Source: a virus
Length of the DNA stretch: 42,292 bases
Direction: 5' to 3' (one strand)
Virus record (IMG/VR): IMGVR_UViG_3300010399_000018
Location: 1 to 42,292 of that record
Shown here: positions 25,101 through 31,755 of the stretch, one piece after another
How the letters are laid out: every line of letters starts with the position of its first letter
Numbering within the stretch: position 1 is the first letter of the stretch
The notes under the pieces: generated by a model
What the model was told of the DNA's origin: nothing
Databases searched by the model: none
Seen by the model: the letters and a program-made list of their open reading frames with translations, nothing else
Translations under genes and position numbers: made by a program

Positions 25101-25603
25101 CACTCCCGACGGATTATTGGGACACCTATCCGGAGGGAACGATTCGCGAAACTTTCCGAAGTTACGAAACCGTTCTTTTGACTCGCGACGGAGTCGACGC
25201 CGGCGGCCATCCCTTTTCGATCGTTAGTGGCGAAGTAACCGATTCGACAACCCACAGACGACCAGGACCGCGTTACACCTTTTCACTCAACGGCGGAGAA
25301 CTCGCCATCTATAAAAACTTTGTTCCTGCAGGAGGAAACAAGCACCTGGTAAAAATCACGCCGGCCTCGCTCAACTTTCCGCTACGCCTTAGCGCGATGC
25401 TCTTCGGAACCAGCCACTTTTTTGTTCGAAATGTAATGTTCGGCGGAGCCCTCGAAACGTCGACGATTTACTCAGCGCGAGAACAGCGCGCCGACTTTGC
25501 CAACACGCTACAAACAAAACTCTTTCTCCGGATCTACAAAGACGGCCCATTCCCAGGAATTCCCGGCGTCCCGCTAGATATTGAAACGCCGACCATCCCC
25601 TAA
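22112..25603 (+). CDS. tail tip hub / host-specificity protein J-like with inserted carbohydrate-binding module
   Basis: 1163 residues. The N-terminus has a hydrophobic helix and the hub opening (RFTIVEEGAFIPRVYGRGPVRLAG, SFAALICEGPVR). Residues about 133-256 look like an inserted CBM6/CBM35-like beta-sandwich (YYEAES, LLSGRKVTLPPGGSVQFNGV, VTVRING, SGSNTIKITN, ESIHIDRIFVF). From about 320 the typical J/GTA hub resumes (TFYVEPLLEDLADILAAEF, DFEYVRGTIVEGLYIDRLASLTETLK, PRGG). The C-terminal 400 residues are beta-rich (EIWTSTDRTNPAN, IRGHRGTQRGA) for receptor contact. It overlaps the peptidase gene. It should complete the tail tip and help bind the host. Confidence 0.88.
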   Translation: MAQLAILAAIQIGLAVAGSFLTPKPKQEKIDRGKQDDLRFTIVEEGAFIPRVYGRGPVRLAGNLFWGTETRERVNHTNGSSGGKKGRGATPPTDTFSYDKSFAALICEGPVRAFVKIKEGEQDIFNQITTGGSAYYEAESASNTRAGGATIVTDATLLSGRKVTLPPGGSVQFNGVRSNVASVNECGIYYQANAAIPVTVRINGTTDHTPTLPDTDNDLDSVDVAITLNVSGSNTIKITNNHATESIHIDRIFVFPFFSEPPDPFDPRPITGVVDEFNPYPSDPNDPSSFYNRPLRMAANNQATGTVAAGGQAGLELYLGTSDQPVSPTIVAEEGADRTPAHRGLANVVFNTYLLKTGQLENLTFYVEPLLEDLADILAAEFKLRGATDSMLDFEYVRGTIVEGLYIDRLASLTETLKAMEFFYGFDVVPEDGKIKAVPRGGASKRTIPFNELLAHEGGSQRPAGVRIEHVEAGDLPNGIYIAFVDPNSEQKDFHTGSQFIPLGFGPAIETESINLPIVVSNPDEVIAAGKRYLFGRQLEKDGLEFALDPKHSDLSPTDVVTLELEQKTIDARIISMQTALPGVSRCKALPEKAGHYNQIGIGQLGTGSETGTVAHPANSFLYIADLPTLTDADRGRLVYYAAICPRGIGDFQGGFLYEETVEDSGQFDRRLIFPHAATIGELVSSLPAVTDPSVVDATNSLVLDLYFDEDLFESRPLADVQANDVNMVAIGSGDTAEVIKFADASYSAGTFPFVRRVTLTNLIRGHRGTQRGATIGVHAAGTAAVLYSDAVQSHDDKFDRLGLSRKFKAVTVAQALIDAPVTNFTNHGLSLAPAQVTDVLITKDALSDWRIAFSMEDAPPNTASVEIWTSTDRTNPANKKRTLIATPGTTQAALLAGTTGDYDPIEATVTSTNHAFKNNFANLGDLTGFAGTSITAITEPWQRFDFEMAFDNILDPSFISDLNAGGFFVALHERPTAEGPYSSIPFSECPLSVEWTLPTDYWDTYPEGTIRETFRSYETVLLTRDGVDAGGHPFSIVSGEVTDSTTHRRPGPRYTFSLNGGELAIYKNFVPAGGNKHLVKITPASLNFPLRLSAMLFGTSHFFVRNVMFGGALETSTIYSAREQRADFANTLQTKLFLRIYKDGPFPGIPGVPLDIETPTIP

Positions 25604-25623
25604 CCAAAGGACACGCCTCTACC

Positions 25624-25824
25624 ATGTCGCATAACTGGCCGGAACTCATCCCCGGCGACTACACCCAGATCGTTCCCCAGGTACAAAGGGCACTCGCCCT
25701 GGTCGAATCGGAAATCGAGGACGTCGCCGCGGCCGGAAGTTTTGAACGCATTGCCATCGATCCCGTTTCCATGCTGGTCGCGATCGATCCGGTTTCTATG
25801 TGCGTGGTGGTCAATGAAAGCTAA
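25624..25824 (+). CDS. small hypothetical tail-associated protein with internal duplication
   Basis: 66 residues, AAAGGA site upstream. The second half carries an exact AIDPVSM heptapeptide twice, nine residues apart (IAIDPVSMLV-AIDPVSMCV), with the DNA also similar, so it arose by a short tandem duplication. It lies between hub and fibre genes. A linker or fibre-assembly role is possible. No family was recognised. Confidence 0.6.
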   Translation: MSHNWPELIPGDYTQIVPQVQRALALVESEIEDVAAAGSFERIAIDPVSMLVAIDPVSMCVVVNES

Positions 25825-25830
25825 AAAACC

Positions 25831-26727
25831 ATGAGCCTCAGTAATCACGCCACCTTTACCGCTGCACACCGTCCCTTTGCTGCCGTCTATGCTGATTCCG
25901 CGGCCCGACTCGCTGCTACCGGATTCCCTCGAGGTGAAGGGGGAACCATAATCGCCTTTGCAGCCGACGACCTCTACAAAGAAGCCCTCCAACTAACCGA
26001 CGCGAGCCGCTGGATCCTAACGAACCACAGCCCGATCACCTGGACACAAACAAGCGGAACGGGAAGCGTCGGCGTTGACAACTCGACGATCGAGATCTCC
26101 GGTGGAAATCTGCGCGTGAAAGACGCCGGGATTAGTAACGCGAAGCTCGCCAACATGGCGGCGCACACTTTCAAAGGAAACAACACCGGAAGTTCTGCGA
26201 CGCCAATTGATCTAACCGCCACACAACTCACAGCAGAACTAAATGCAATGGTGGGTGATTCAGGTGCTGGAGGTACAAAAGGGTTAGTACCAGCCCCAGG
26301 AGTAGGAGATGCGGCCGCAGGAAAGTTTCTAAAGGCAAGTGGCAGTTTTGAGTTTCCCACGCAAGCGATAGACATACCTTTTCTCATAGATGGCGGCGGA
26401 TCAGTCATTTCAACGGGCATCCGTGGAGACATTGGACCATTCGATTACGCGGCGACCATTCAAAAGGTTACGTTGCTGGCCGATCAAAGTGGTTCCATTG
26501 TGATCGATATTTGGAAAGATACTTATGCCAACTTTCCGCCCACGGGAGCCGATTCAATCACAGCCTCGGCTAAGCCCACGATTTCGAGTGCCACGAAGTC
26601 GCAGGACGGAACTCTAACGGGATGGACCACGAGCATTGCTGCGGGAGACATCCTCCGAATAAACGTTGATTCCGTCTCAACAATTCAACGTGTCACCATG
26701 ATGCTGAAAGTGCTGCGTACTTCATAA
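25831..26727 (+). CDS. tail fibre protein
   Basis: 298 residues. The N-terminal 120 residues resemble fibre attachment segments (AAVYADSAARLAATGF, EGGTIIAFAADDLYKE, SRWILTN). Near residue 140 is the widely shared fibre motif VGDSGAGGTKGLVPAPGVGDAAAGKFLKASG, here split in description to stay short: ELNAMVGDSGAGG then GLVPAPGVGDAA then FLKASG. After it the C-terminal part is a beta-rich module (PFLIDGGGSVISTG ... DIWKDTYANFPPTGADSI) like receptor-binding domains. Base usage changes inside the gene at about 26225, consistent with recombination at the motif. Confidence 0.8.
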   Translation: MSLSNHATFTAAHRPFAAVYADSAARLAATGFPRGEGGTIIAFAADDLYKEALQLTDASRWILTNHSPITWTQTSGTGSVGVDNSTIEISGGNLRVKDAGISNAKLANMAAHTFKGNNTGSSATPIDLTATQLTAELNAMVGDSGAGGTKGLVPAPGVGDAAAGKFLKASGSFEFPTQAIDIPFLIDGGGSVISTGIRGDIGPFDYAATIQKVTLLADQSGSIVIDIWKDTYANFPPTGADSITASAKPTISSATKSQDGTLTGWTTSIAAGDILRINVDSVSTIQRVTMMLKVLRTS

Positions 26728-26740
26728 AAGGAAAAAATCA

Positions 26741-27790
26741 ATGTCGTTTATAGGCCATGAAAACTTTAAGGTCTCCGTCAACACGACGGACGCTACCACC
26801 TTTGACAATTCCACTAATCCCGTGTTCACAGTGTCAAACCAGCCACAGCCGTACACGGGCGCCACGTGGCTGGCCGACATTAACGACGCTAACGAGGGCT
26901 GCTATTGGAGTCTAGCCAACAAGCAAACGGTCATCCAGGGGGCGCGCATTGCTCACGACACGAACACTACTTCTCTCCTATTCTCACTGAGGGACGGAAC
27001 CACGCACCAGGTAACGCTTTACTGCGACTTCACCAACAAGGTTGTTAAGGTTTACAGGGGTAACAGCAGCGGTACGCTACTCGGAACCAGCAGCGTGATT
27101 CCCAGCCTCAACGCGCTCACTGGGGTCATGTCTACAACCAGCTCGACATACATCGAATGGAAAGTGGTGATCGACAACTCCGTCGGCTCAATTGAAGTGC
27201 GCGCAAACGGATCTTCGACTCCTGTGTTGTCATTGACGGGGATTGATACTCAGAACACTGGCAATGCTTTCGCCACTAAGGGAAACTTCTACGCTGCAGG
27301 AAATCGGGTAACTGATATCTATCTGCTCGACGGCGACGGTGCTTCACCCTGGAATAGTTTCTTAGGTGAGTATCGAGTTATTACGCTGTTTCCGTCCGGC
27401 GACAACAGCGTCCAATTCACGCGCAACACCGGAGCCACGAACGCGGCGGCAGTCGACGACCAATACTCGACCGGTCAGGATGACGACACCACATACGTTG
27501 AAGACAACACAGCGGGCCACATCGACTGGTACGACCTCGACAACCTGCCCGCGGGCCTTACTCCTTCGGTCGTGCAGATCCGCGGCATCGCAAGGAAGAC
27601 CGATGCAGGCGTGCGCGAGTGGCGCATGAAGATCGATTCTGGAGGTTCTATACAGAATGGGACCACGCAAGCATTAGGAAGCAGTTACACGCTGTACAAA
27701 GAAACGTACCTCACTGATCCGACTGACTCGAACGCGTGGACTGAGACAAAGGTAAACGCGCTCAAGTTGGGCCATGAAGTTGTGACTTAA
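26741..27790 (+). CDS. tail fibre/receptor-binding protein with ConA-like N-terminus
   Basis: 349 residues with a strong AAAAGGAAAA site. The N-terminal 200 residues have a LamG/concanavalin-like strand pattern (GARIAHDTNTTSLLFSLRDG, YIEWKVVIDNSVGSIEVRANG). The C-terminal 130 residues carry a module common in phage tip proteins: SFLGEYRVITLFPSGDNS, DDTTYVEDNTAGHIDWYDL, VQIRGIARKTDAG, and the end DPTDSNAWTETKVNALKLG. It probably binds a surface carbohydrate. Codon use is less GATC/GCC-rich than neighbours, pointing to transfer. Confidence 0.75.
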   Translation: MSFIGHENFKVSVNTTDATTFDNSTNPVFTVSNQPQPYTGATWLADINDANEGCYWSLANKQTVIQGARIAHDTNTTSLLFSLRDGTTHQVTLYCDFTNKVVKVYRGNSSGTLLGTSSVIPSLNALTGVMSTTSSTYIEWKVVIDNSVGSIEVRANGSSTPVLSLTGIDTQNTGNAFATKGNFYAAGNRVTDIYLLDGDGASPWNSFLGEYRVITLFPSGDNSVQFTRNTGATNAAAVDDQYSTGQDDDTTYVEDNTAGHIDWYDLDNLPAGLTPSVVQIRGIARKTDAGVREWRMKIDSGGSIQNGTTQALGSSYTLYKETYLTDPTDSNAWTETKVNALKLGHEVVT

Positions 27791-27808
27791 CCGAAGGAAA
27801 GAAACCGT

Positions 27809-28018
27809 ATGGCCGAAAGAGTAACCACCGAATACGCCACGGTCGGTATTAAAGGATCCGACAGCGTTAGGAAAGCCCGCGTCACCACCGAGTACGCGAC
27901 CGTGGGGATTAAAGGATCCGACAGTGTTAGGAAAGGTCGCGTCACCACTGCTTACATTACCGTCGGAGTCCGAACTTCTACTGGACCGGGTACAAAGTCT
28001 CAGATTCTTATGATGTAG
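27809..28018 (+). CDS. small fibre-linked repeat protein
   Basis: 69 residues built from two nearly identical 20-residue units (RVTTEYATVGIKGSDSVRK) and a third partial unit (RVTTAYITVGV), ending in a short tail. Similar 'RVTxEYxVVGV' repeats occur in small proteins at the end of phage fibre operons. It probably forms a beta-repeat attached to the fibre. It closes the structural operon. Confidence 0.7.
   Translation: MAERVTTEYATVGIKGSDSVRKARVTTEYATVGIKGSDSVRKGRVTTAYITVGVRTSTGPGTKSQILMM
27818..27967 (+). repeat. 60-bp tandem repeat inside the small fibre-linked gene
   Basis: Unit 1 is 27818-27877 and unit 2 is 27878-27937, differing at a handful of bases, mostly synonymous. Half a diverged third unit (27938-27967) follows. 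Such in-frame repeats can vary by slippage. Confidence 0.85.
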
Positions 28019-28058
28019 ATTTAATAGACCTCTGCGGGGGCGTTCTTTCTCCTGTGAA

Positions 28059-28076
28059 GGTGCGAACGTCCGCACT
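28059..28076. repeat. dispersed palindrome copy 4
   Basis: GGTGCGAACGTCCGCACT, in the 97-bp gap between the last fibre gene and the accessory operon. It matches the 18-bp consensus fully in purine/pyrimidine symmetry. The gap is otherwise unremarkable. Confidence 0.9.
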
Positions 28077-28115
28077 CTCGAAAAAATCCGCCCCAATCCA
28101 GTTTATGATCCGGGA

Positions 28116-28520
28116 ATGAACCAAGATCAGCGAACAATAACGCTCGAAAAGCTAAGACTAACAGTGCTGCATCGTGTCGAAGAGACGCTCGTCGACGCTT
28201 GCGTCGAATGCAGCGATTACGAAGGATTCATTTACGACGCGATCGAATTCAAAGTAACCGGAGCGATCTACAGCGAACGAGGCGAACCGTTGATCATCGA
28301 ATATCCGGAGAACTGGATCCAGGCATTCAAAGCCCGATGGTTTCCGGCCTGGTTAAAACGATTCTTTCCGGTCCGCCTGGTTAGCCACTGCATTACAACC
28401 AAAACCCTCTACCCAAATTTCCGCGTTAGTATGCCGTCGATACATAGCCATCTTTTGAAATGGAACCATAGAAAAACGCTCTTGACTGATCCGCTCGACG
28501 AGGACACTTTGTTCCAATGA
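28116..28520 (+). CDS. hypothetical protein of the post-fibre accessory operon
   Basis: 134 residues, no signal peptide. Charged N-terminal helix, a mid-part with LIIEYPENWIQAFKARWFPAWLKRFFPV (Trp/Arg-rich, possibly membrane-interfacial; shown in pieces as EYPENWIQAFKARWF and PAWLKRFFP) and a basic C-terminus. It is first in a tight operon with the Tat-signal proteins: its stop overlaps the next ATG. No family was recognised. Many siphoviruses carry a small Trp-rich protein of this size after tail genes. Confidence 0.65.
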   Translation: MNQDQRTITLEKLRLTVLHRVEETLVDACVECSDYEGFIYDAIEFKVTGAIYSERGEPLIIEYPENWIQAFKARWFPAWLKRFFPVRLVSHCITTKTLYPNFRVSMPSIHSHLLKWNHRKTLLTDPLDEDTLFQ

Positions 28521-28804
28521 ACCGCCGATCATTTATCACCACCGCACTCGCCGGCCTCGGCGCCGTCGCATTACTGCCACAGGTAGCGACTGCGTCCGAG
28601 CCGGAAACCTTAACCGTAAAAGAGTGGGCCGAAAAACACCGGATCGAAAAGTGGGATCCGCTCGAACTCTCCTATCTGCCGATTGTGCCGACGATGCCCG
28701 CCGGTTGGGTTTACCTTCGATTCCACGATTCCAAGCCGCCGCGGATCGCGGACCGTCCCGCCCGATTTCTTGTTCTGTCCGACGAGCCCGATCCATTCAC
28801 ATGA
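28517..28804 (+). CDS. Tat-signal small exported protein, paralogue 1
   Basis: 95 residues. The first 27 residues are a twin-arginine signal (MNRRSFITTALAGLGAVAL, with cleavage probably after ATA). The mature part has LTVKEWAEKHRIEKWD, then RPARFLVLSDEPDPF at the end. It is paralogous to the protein at 29089: the signal, the LTVKEWAEK motif and the SD-rich C-terminus are shared, while the middle differs. The RR motif implies export of a folded protein to the periplasm. Function is unknown. A lysogenic-conversion or exclusion role is possible. Confidence 0.7.
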   Translation: MNRRSFITTALAGLGAVALLPQVATASEPETLTVKEWAEKHRIEKWDPLELSYLPIVPTMPAGWVYLRFHDSKPPRIADRPARFLVLSDEPDPFT

Positions 28805-28822
28805 AAAAAGGAGCCGCCCGAT

Positions 28823-29092
28823 ATGCGCGTCGCAGTTCTGAGAATCACGCCCGAACTGTTCGTCGAATTCTGCAAAGCCTGTCAGGATGGACCTCTGCGG
28901 TCTTTTGTCGTGACCGCTAATGCCCTGCCGGCCGACGCCACCGTCATAAACCTTCGAGGGGATCCAAACCTTGAACTTATTGAGTTGCTAATCCAGTCGG
29001 AAACCTTCGACGAGTTACCGGAAGGCCAAGCGCCGCCGACGCTGGATCCTGTAGTCTTTCGGACAGACTTTCGAAACCCGGTCATACAATGA
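28823..29092 (+). CDS. hypothetical protein between the Tat-signal paralogues
   Basis: 89 residues, strong AAAGGAG site. Alternating hydrophobic strands (MRVAVLRITPELFVEF, FVVTANALPADATVINL) and an acidic helix (LELIELLIQSETFDEL) suggest a small alpha/beta cytoplasmic protein. The stop overlaps the ATG of the second Tat-signal gene, so it is co-translated with it. It could be an immunity partner or chaperone, but this rests only on position. Confidence 0.65.
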   Translation: MRVAVLRITPELFVEFCKACQDGPLRSFVVTANALPADATVINLRGDPNLELIELLIQSETFDELPEGQAPPTLDPVVFRTDFRNPVIQ

Positions 29093-29457
29093 ATCGCCGA
29101 TCATTTATCGCCAGCGCGGTCGCGGGCGCCCTCGGCGCTTCCGGACTACTCAGAACCGCGCGCGGTAGCGCCGGATCGCAACCGCGAGCCTTGACCGTCA
29201 AAGAGTGGGCCGAAAAATACCGCGAGCCCGGCGGTTTCCTGGTCCCGCAAGAATTCGCCGACGATATGATCGAGCTCCGAAAGATTTACGCGAGCTTCGA
29301 CGGAGGACCATTCCAGTTTCTAGGACTCGCGCCGGCGCCTCCGCCATTATCGGCGAGGCCGTTTCGACGATTTTTCGTAAGCGACGACAATGCTGAACCA
29401 CTGCCTATCCTTGCTCGCCGGCGCCGCGATCGTTTGGGCCGGAATCTTGATCGCTGA
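29089..29457 (+). CDS. Tat-signal small exported protein, paralogue 2, with capsid-derived segment
   Basis: 122 residues. The Tat signal is MNRRSFIASAVAGALGAS. The mature protein has ALTVKEWAEKYR, then GGFLVPQEFADDMIELRKIY, which matches the N-arm of this phage's own capsid protein (GGFLVPHEFGNDMIDL) at protein and DNA level: 29230-29277 against 12835-12882, 43 of 48 bases, with the first 20 identical. A C-terminal SARPFRRFFVSDD segment matches paralogue 1. The last 15 residues are Arg-rich. It looks like a Tat-signal gene that acquired a capsid fragment. Whether the fragment is exported or functional is unknown. Confidence 0.7.
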   Translation: MNRRSFIASAVAGALGASGLLRTARGSAGSQPRALTVKEWAEKYREPGGFLVPQEFADDMIELRKIYASFDGGPFQFLGLAPAPPPLSARPFRRFFVSDDNAEPLPILARRRRDRLGRNLDR

Positions 29458-29491
29458 TTTTCGCGAAGCCAAGAGGTATCGGTCAAAATGA
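29390..29491 (+). CDS. very small single-pass membrane protein
   Basis: 33 residues starting inside the end of the previous gene in another frame. One hydrophobic segment of about 18 residues (LSLLAGAAIVWAGILIA) is followed by a basic tail (REAKRYRSK). The topology is that of a small phage membrane toxin, antiholin or exclusion peptide. No strong ribosome site precedes it. Overlap with the preceding gene suggests reinitiation. Existence is plausible, not certain. Confidence 0.4.
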   Translation: MLNHCLSLLAGAAIVWAGILIADFREAKRYRSK

Positions 29492-29498
29492 ATAAGTT

Positions 29499-29990
29499 AT
29501 GAGAATGCGTATTCTAGTGACATTGAAACGCTTGCTCGAGCGAGCGTTAAAACCATTGCGCCGGCGCCGTGGTGTTCCCTGGACGCATCCGGCCTTGCTC
29601 GAGCTGCACGAACTCGCCGAGCGAGCGCGCTTGCTCTTCAATAATCCGGACGCCTACAGCCCCGGCCAGCTCGCGCAATTTGTAGCCTGGTCCCACGTTA
29701 TGAGCGAAACAAATCCTCCCGGAATGACGGACGAACAAAAACGCGCGTTCGCGCGCCTGGTGCAAGCGCACTCCGGAACGCCCATGCAGGAACAATGCTT
29801 CAGGCACACCGATCGACAGCCGACGTTTGTCCTAAATGAAACAACCCTCTACCTCTGCGATGATTGCGCGGAAGAACAACGCGAACTCGGAAACACAGTT
29901 CGACCTCTGCTCGGAACGTTGTGGGGATTCCCGGTCTTGAATGCCGACGACGACGGCATTCTCGATGCTCGCATCATCAGCGACGAGTAA
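29499..29990 (+). CDS. hypothetical protein with basic N-terminus and CxxC
   Basis: 163 residues. The first 25 residues are highly basic (RLLERALKPLRRRRG). The middle is helical (PALLELHELAERARLLF). The last third holds a possible zinc site: CFRH near 100 and LCDDCAEEQ near 124 (two cysteines, plus Cys/His upstream). No family was recognised. It belongs to the accessory operon 28116-30355, transcribed rightward. Confidence 0.6.
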   Translation: MRMRILVTLKRLLERALKPLRRRRGVPWTHPALLELHELAERARLLFNNPDAYSPGQLAQFVAWSHVMSETNPPGMTDEQKRAFARLVQAHSGTPMQEQCFRHTDRQPTFVLNETTLYLCDDCAEEQRELGNTVRPLLGTLWGFPVLNADDDGILDARIISDE

Positions 29991-30118
29991 CGGATCGTCA
30001 TTCGAACCATTACCTACAAGCCGCCCCGGAACCGACGCTCAATAGTAAGGTGGAACCGGATAGCGCCGGGATAACAACCCAAGAGCGCCGAGAGAATCCG
30101 CGCGGCTATAATCCGCAC

Positions 30119-30355
30119 ATGAGTAACCAACTCGAGGTTTTAGAAATCGCGCTTGAGGAATCAGTAAAACTCCAGAGCCACTACGCCGCTCTGCTAAACA
30201 TGCACGACGGCGGAAAGCGCCTCCAGTTCACAACCTCCGAAGAATGGATCGATCGCTTGGTCGAAATCGGCCAAATGAAAAGAAACGAAAACACGAACGT
30301 TCAGATCCATATCACCGGCCGCCCTCGCTGCCCACATTGCGGAGAATCGATCTAA
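30119..30355 (+). CDS. small CxxC-tailed hypothetical protein
   Basis: 78 residues from the ATG at 30119. A longer upstream frame is an unrelated reading of the neighbour and is rejected. Helical N-terminus (EVLEIALEESVKLQSHYAALL) and a C-terminal rubredoxin-like knuckle (RPRCPHCGESI). It is the last rightward gene before the convergent integrase gene. Function is unknown. Confidence 0.6.
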   Translation: MSNQLEVLEIALEESVKLQSHYAALLNMHDGGKRLQFTTSEEWIDRLVEIGQMKRNENTNVQIHITGRPRCPHCGESI

Positions 30356-30394
30356 CGAAATCGGCCAAAATTGGTGACGAGTTTTTGACGGGAT

Positions 30395-30529
30395 GATTGA
30401 GATCTCAAGCGTGTTCGCGCGTGTTCTAGGGGAATGGAAAGCTCGCAAAAACGTCCTTTGCGCCCATTTGTACGGTCAAATCAATCCAGCATCATCACTA
30501 CCATGACCACGCCACGAAGCCAATCAATC
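30395..30529. other. candidate attP region downstream of the integrase gene
   Basis: The 211-bp gap between the convergent genes contains CGCAAA-AACGTCC-TTTGCG at 30444-30462, a 6-bp inverted repeat around a 7-bp centre, the geometry of a tyrosine-recombinase core. It is flanked by TCAATC-type hexamers at 30395-30400 (minus), 30479-30486 and 30522-30529, which could be arm sites. A 12-bp palindrome TTGAGATCTCAA lies at 30397-30408. No chromosomal partner is available, so this is inference from geometry and position. Confidence 0.4.
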
Positions 30530-30566
30530 GCCTCTATTCGCAAAGATTTATGAGAAGCGCCAGAAC

Positions 30567-31742
30567 TCACGCGCGCTTGCCCTTGTCGACTTTTTGACGA
30601 GGTAGGACTAAATCTGCCACCGCTGCACGACGACTTTCCCTCGTCGAGTGGGCATAGCGGAGGCTCATAACTTTGTCCGAATGTCCCACTACATCCTGCA
30701 CCGTTTTCAGGTCGTGTCCGCGCCGCAACATCTCTGTGGTCGCCGTGTGCCTGGTCGAGTGCGGCGTGAAACCATCAGGAAGATTCGTCCCGTAGCGTAG
30801 CCCGAGCTGAAGTGCGACCGGCCGGATCACGCGCGAGATTTCTTTGCGCGGACCATCACCTCGCTCGTTTGGAAAAACATAGCGACTGTTGAAGTGTTTC
30901 GGCGCGCCGCTGAGACTGCCCTTCTGGCCTCGCAGTTTCTGCCGCCGGCCAAAGATCTTGACCGCGCGATCGTTGAGCAGAACCACCCGCGGTTCGCGCG
31001 TCTTCGTTTTGTGAGCCGGTAAATGAATCTCTGCCTGGTCCAACTCTATTTCGCTCCATTCAAGAGAGCGCACCTCGCCACCACGCATACCGGTTAACAA
31101 CGCGATCTCAAAACAGTCCGCGACATCGCGACGTGACACAACATCCTTCGCCGCCAGCTTGCCCCCGTCGGCACGACCGCTCGAGAACCTCAGTTCTTGC
31201 AGGAGCGCGCGGGTCTCCTCGGCCGAGATCACGCGCTCGCGGCCGCGCCGACTTTCCTTTTGCCACGGGATTCGCGGCGGCCGCCAGTCCTCGTCCAATT
31301 CCGAGAACATCGAGGGCGCCGCCCGCAGCATCACAGACACTTCCGCTAGATAACGATTGCAGCCCGGCGGCCCGCATGAGCGTCGCCCCAATCCTTTAAC
31401 CTTTAATCTCTTCACCCATTCTCGAAGATGTGCCGATCGAAGTTCATCGAGATACAGGCCGGGAGGTAACGAAGCGAGAAACGATTCCACGATCTTTTTC
31501 AACTGCCGCCCTCGCGGTCGTGACTGATCGATCTCGCTACCGTGCTGCCGAACGAGTTCCCCGACCGTGACACGCGGACGCTCCAGCTCGAGCCCAAATT
31601 TGCCGCGCTTCGCTTGGACCTTCAATTCGGCGACAAACTCGTCAGCGCGCTTTTTCGAAGTGAAGCCATGTTCCCGTATCCGACGACCCTTTATCGTTAC
31701 GTCGACATTCCAGTTACCCTTTGAGATTTCCCTAATCTTCAA
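30567..31742 (-). CDS. int: phage integrase, tyrosine recombinase
   Basis: 391 residues. N-terminal arm-binding domain (about 1-60), core-binding SAM-like domain (60-160), catalytic domain (170-391) with R220 in TGMRGGEVRSL, a Lys near 245, H328 and R331 in PHSTRHT, H354 in VVGHSD and Y363 in SLRYAHST. This is the full R-K-H-R-H-Y set. It should integrate and excise the genome. It is the 3' end of the only leftward operon, 14 bp after the secreted-protein gene, so it is probably transcribed with it. Base use resembles a host-like rather than a late-gene pattern. Confidence 0.92.
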   Translation of the reverse strand: MKIREISKGNWNVDVTIKGRRIREHGFTSKKRADEFVAELKVQAKRGKFGLELERPRVTVGELVRQHGSEIDQSRPRGRQLKKIVESFLASLPPGLYLDELRSAHLREWVKRLKVKGLGRRSCGPPGCNRYLAEVSVMLRAAPSMFSELDEDWRPPRIPWQKESRRGRERVISAEETRALLQELRFSSGRADGGKLAAKDVVSRRDVADCFEIALLTGMRGGEVRSLEWSEIELDQAEIHLPAHKTKTREPRVVLLNDRAVKIFGRRQKLRGQKGSLSGAPKHFNSRYVFPNERGDGPRKEISRVIRPVALQLGLRYGTNLPDGFTPHSTRHTATTEMLRRGHDLKTVQDVVGHSDKVMSLRYAHSTRESRRAAVADLVLPRQKVDKGKRA

Positions 31743-31755
31743 AACGTACCTGTGC

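Noticed and set aside
27818-27967. CRISPR array
   Set aside because: The repeat is 60 bp, contiguous, in frame and encodes 20-residue protein units. There are no spacers.
28059-28076. LexA/SOS box
   Set aside because: The palindrome does not match a known LexA consensus I can name, copies lie within genes, and no promoter is evident at most copies.
29864-30118. N-terminal extension of the 30119 gene
   Set aside because: It overlaps the previous gene in another frame and reads as Arg/His-rich. The ATG at 30119 is the sensible start.
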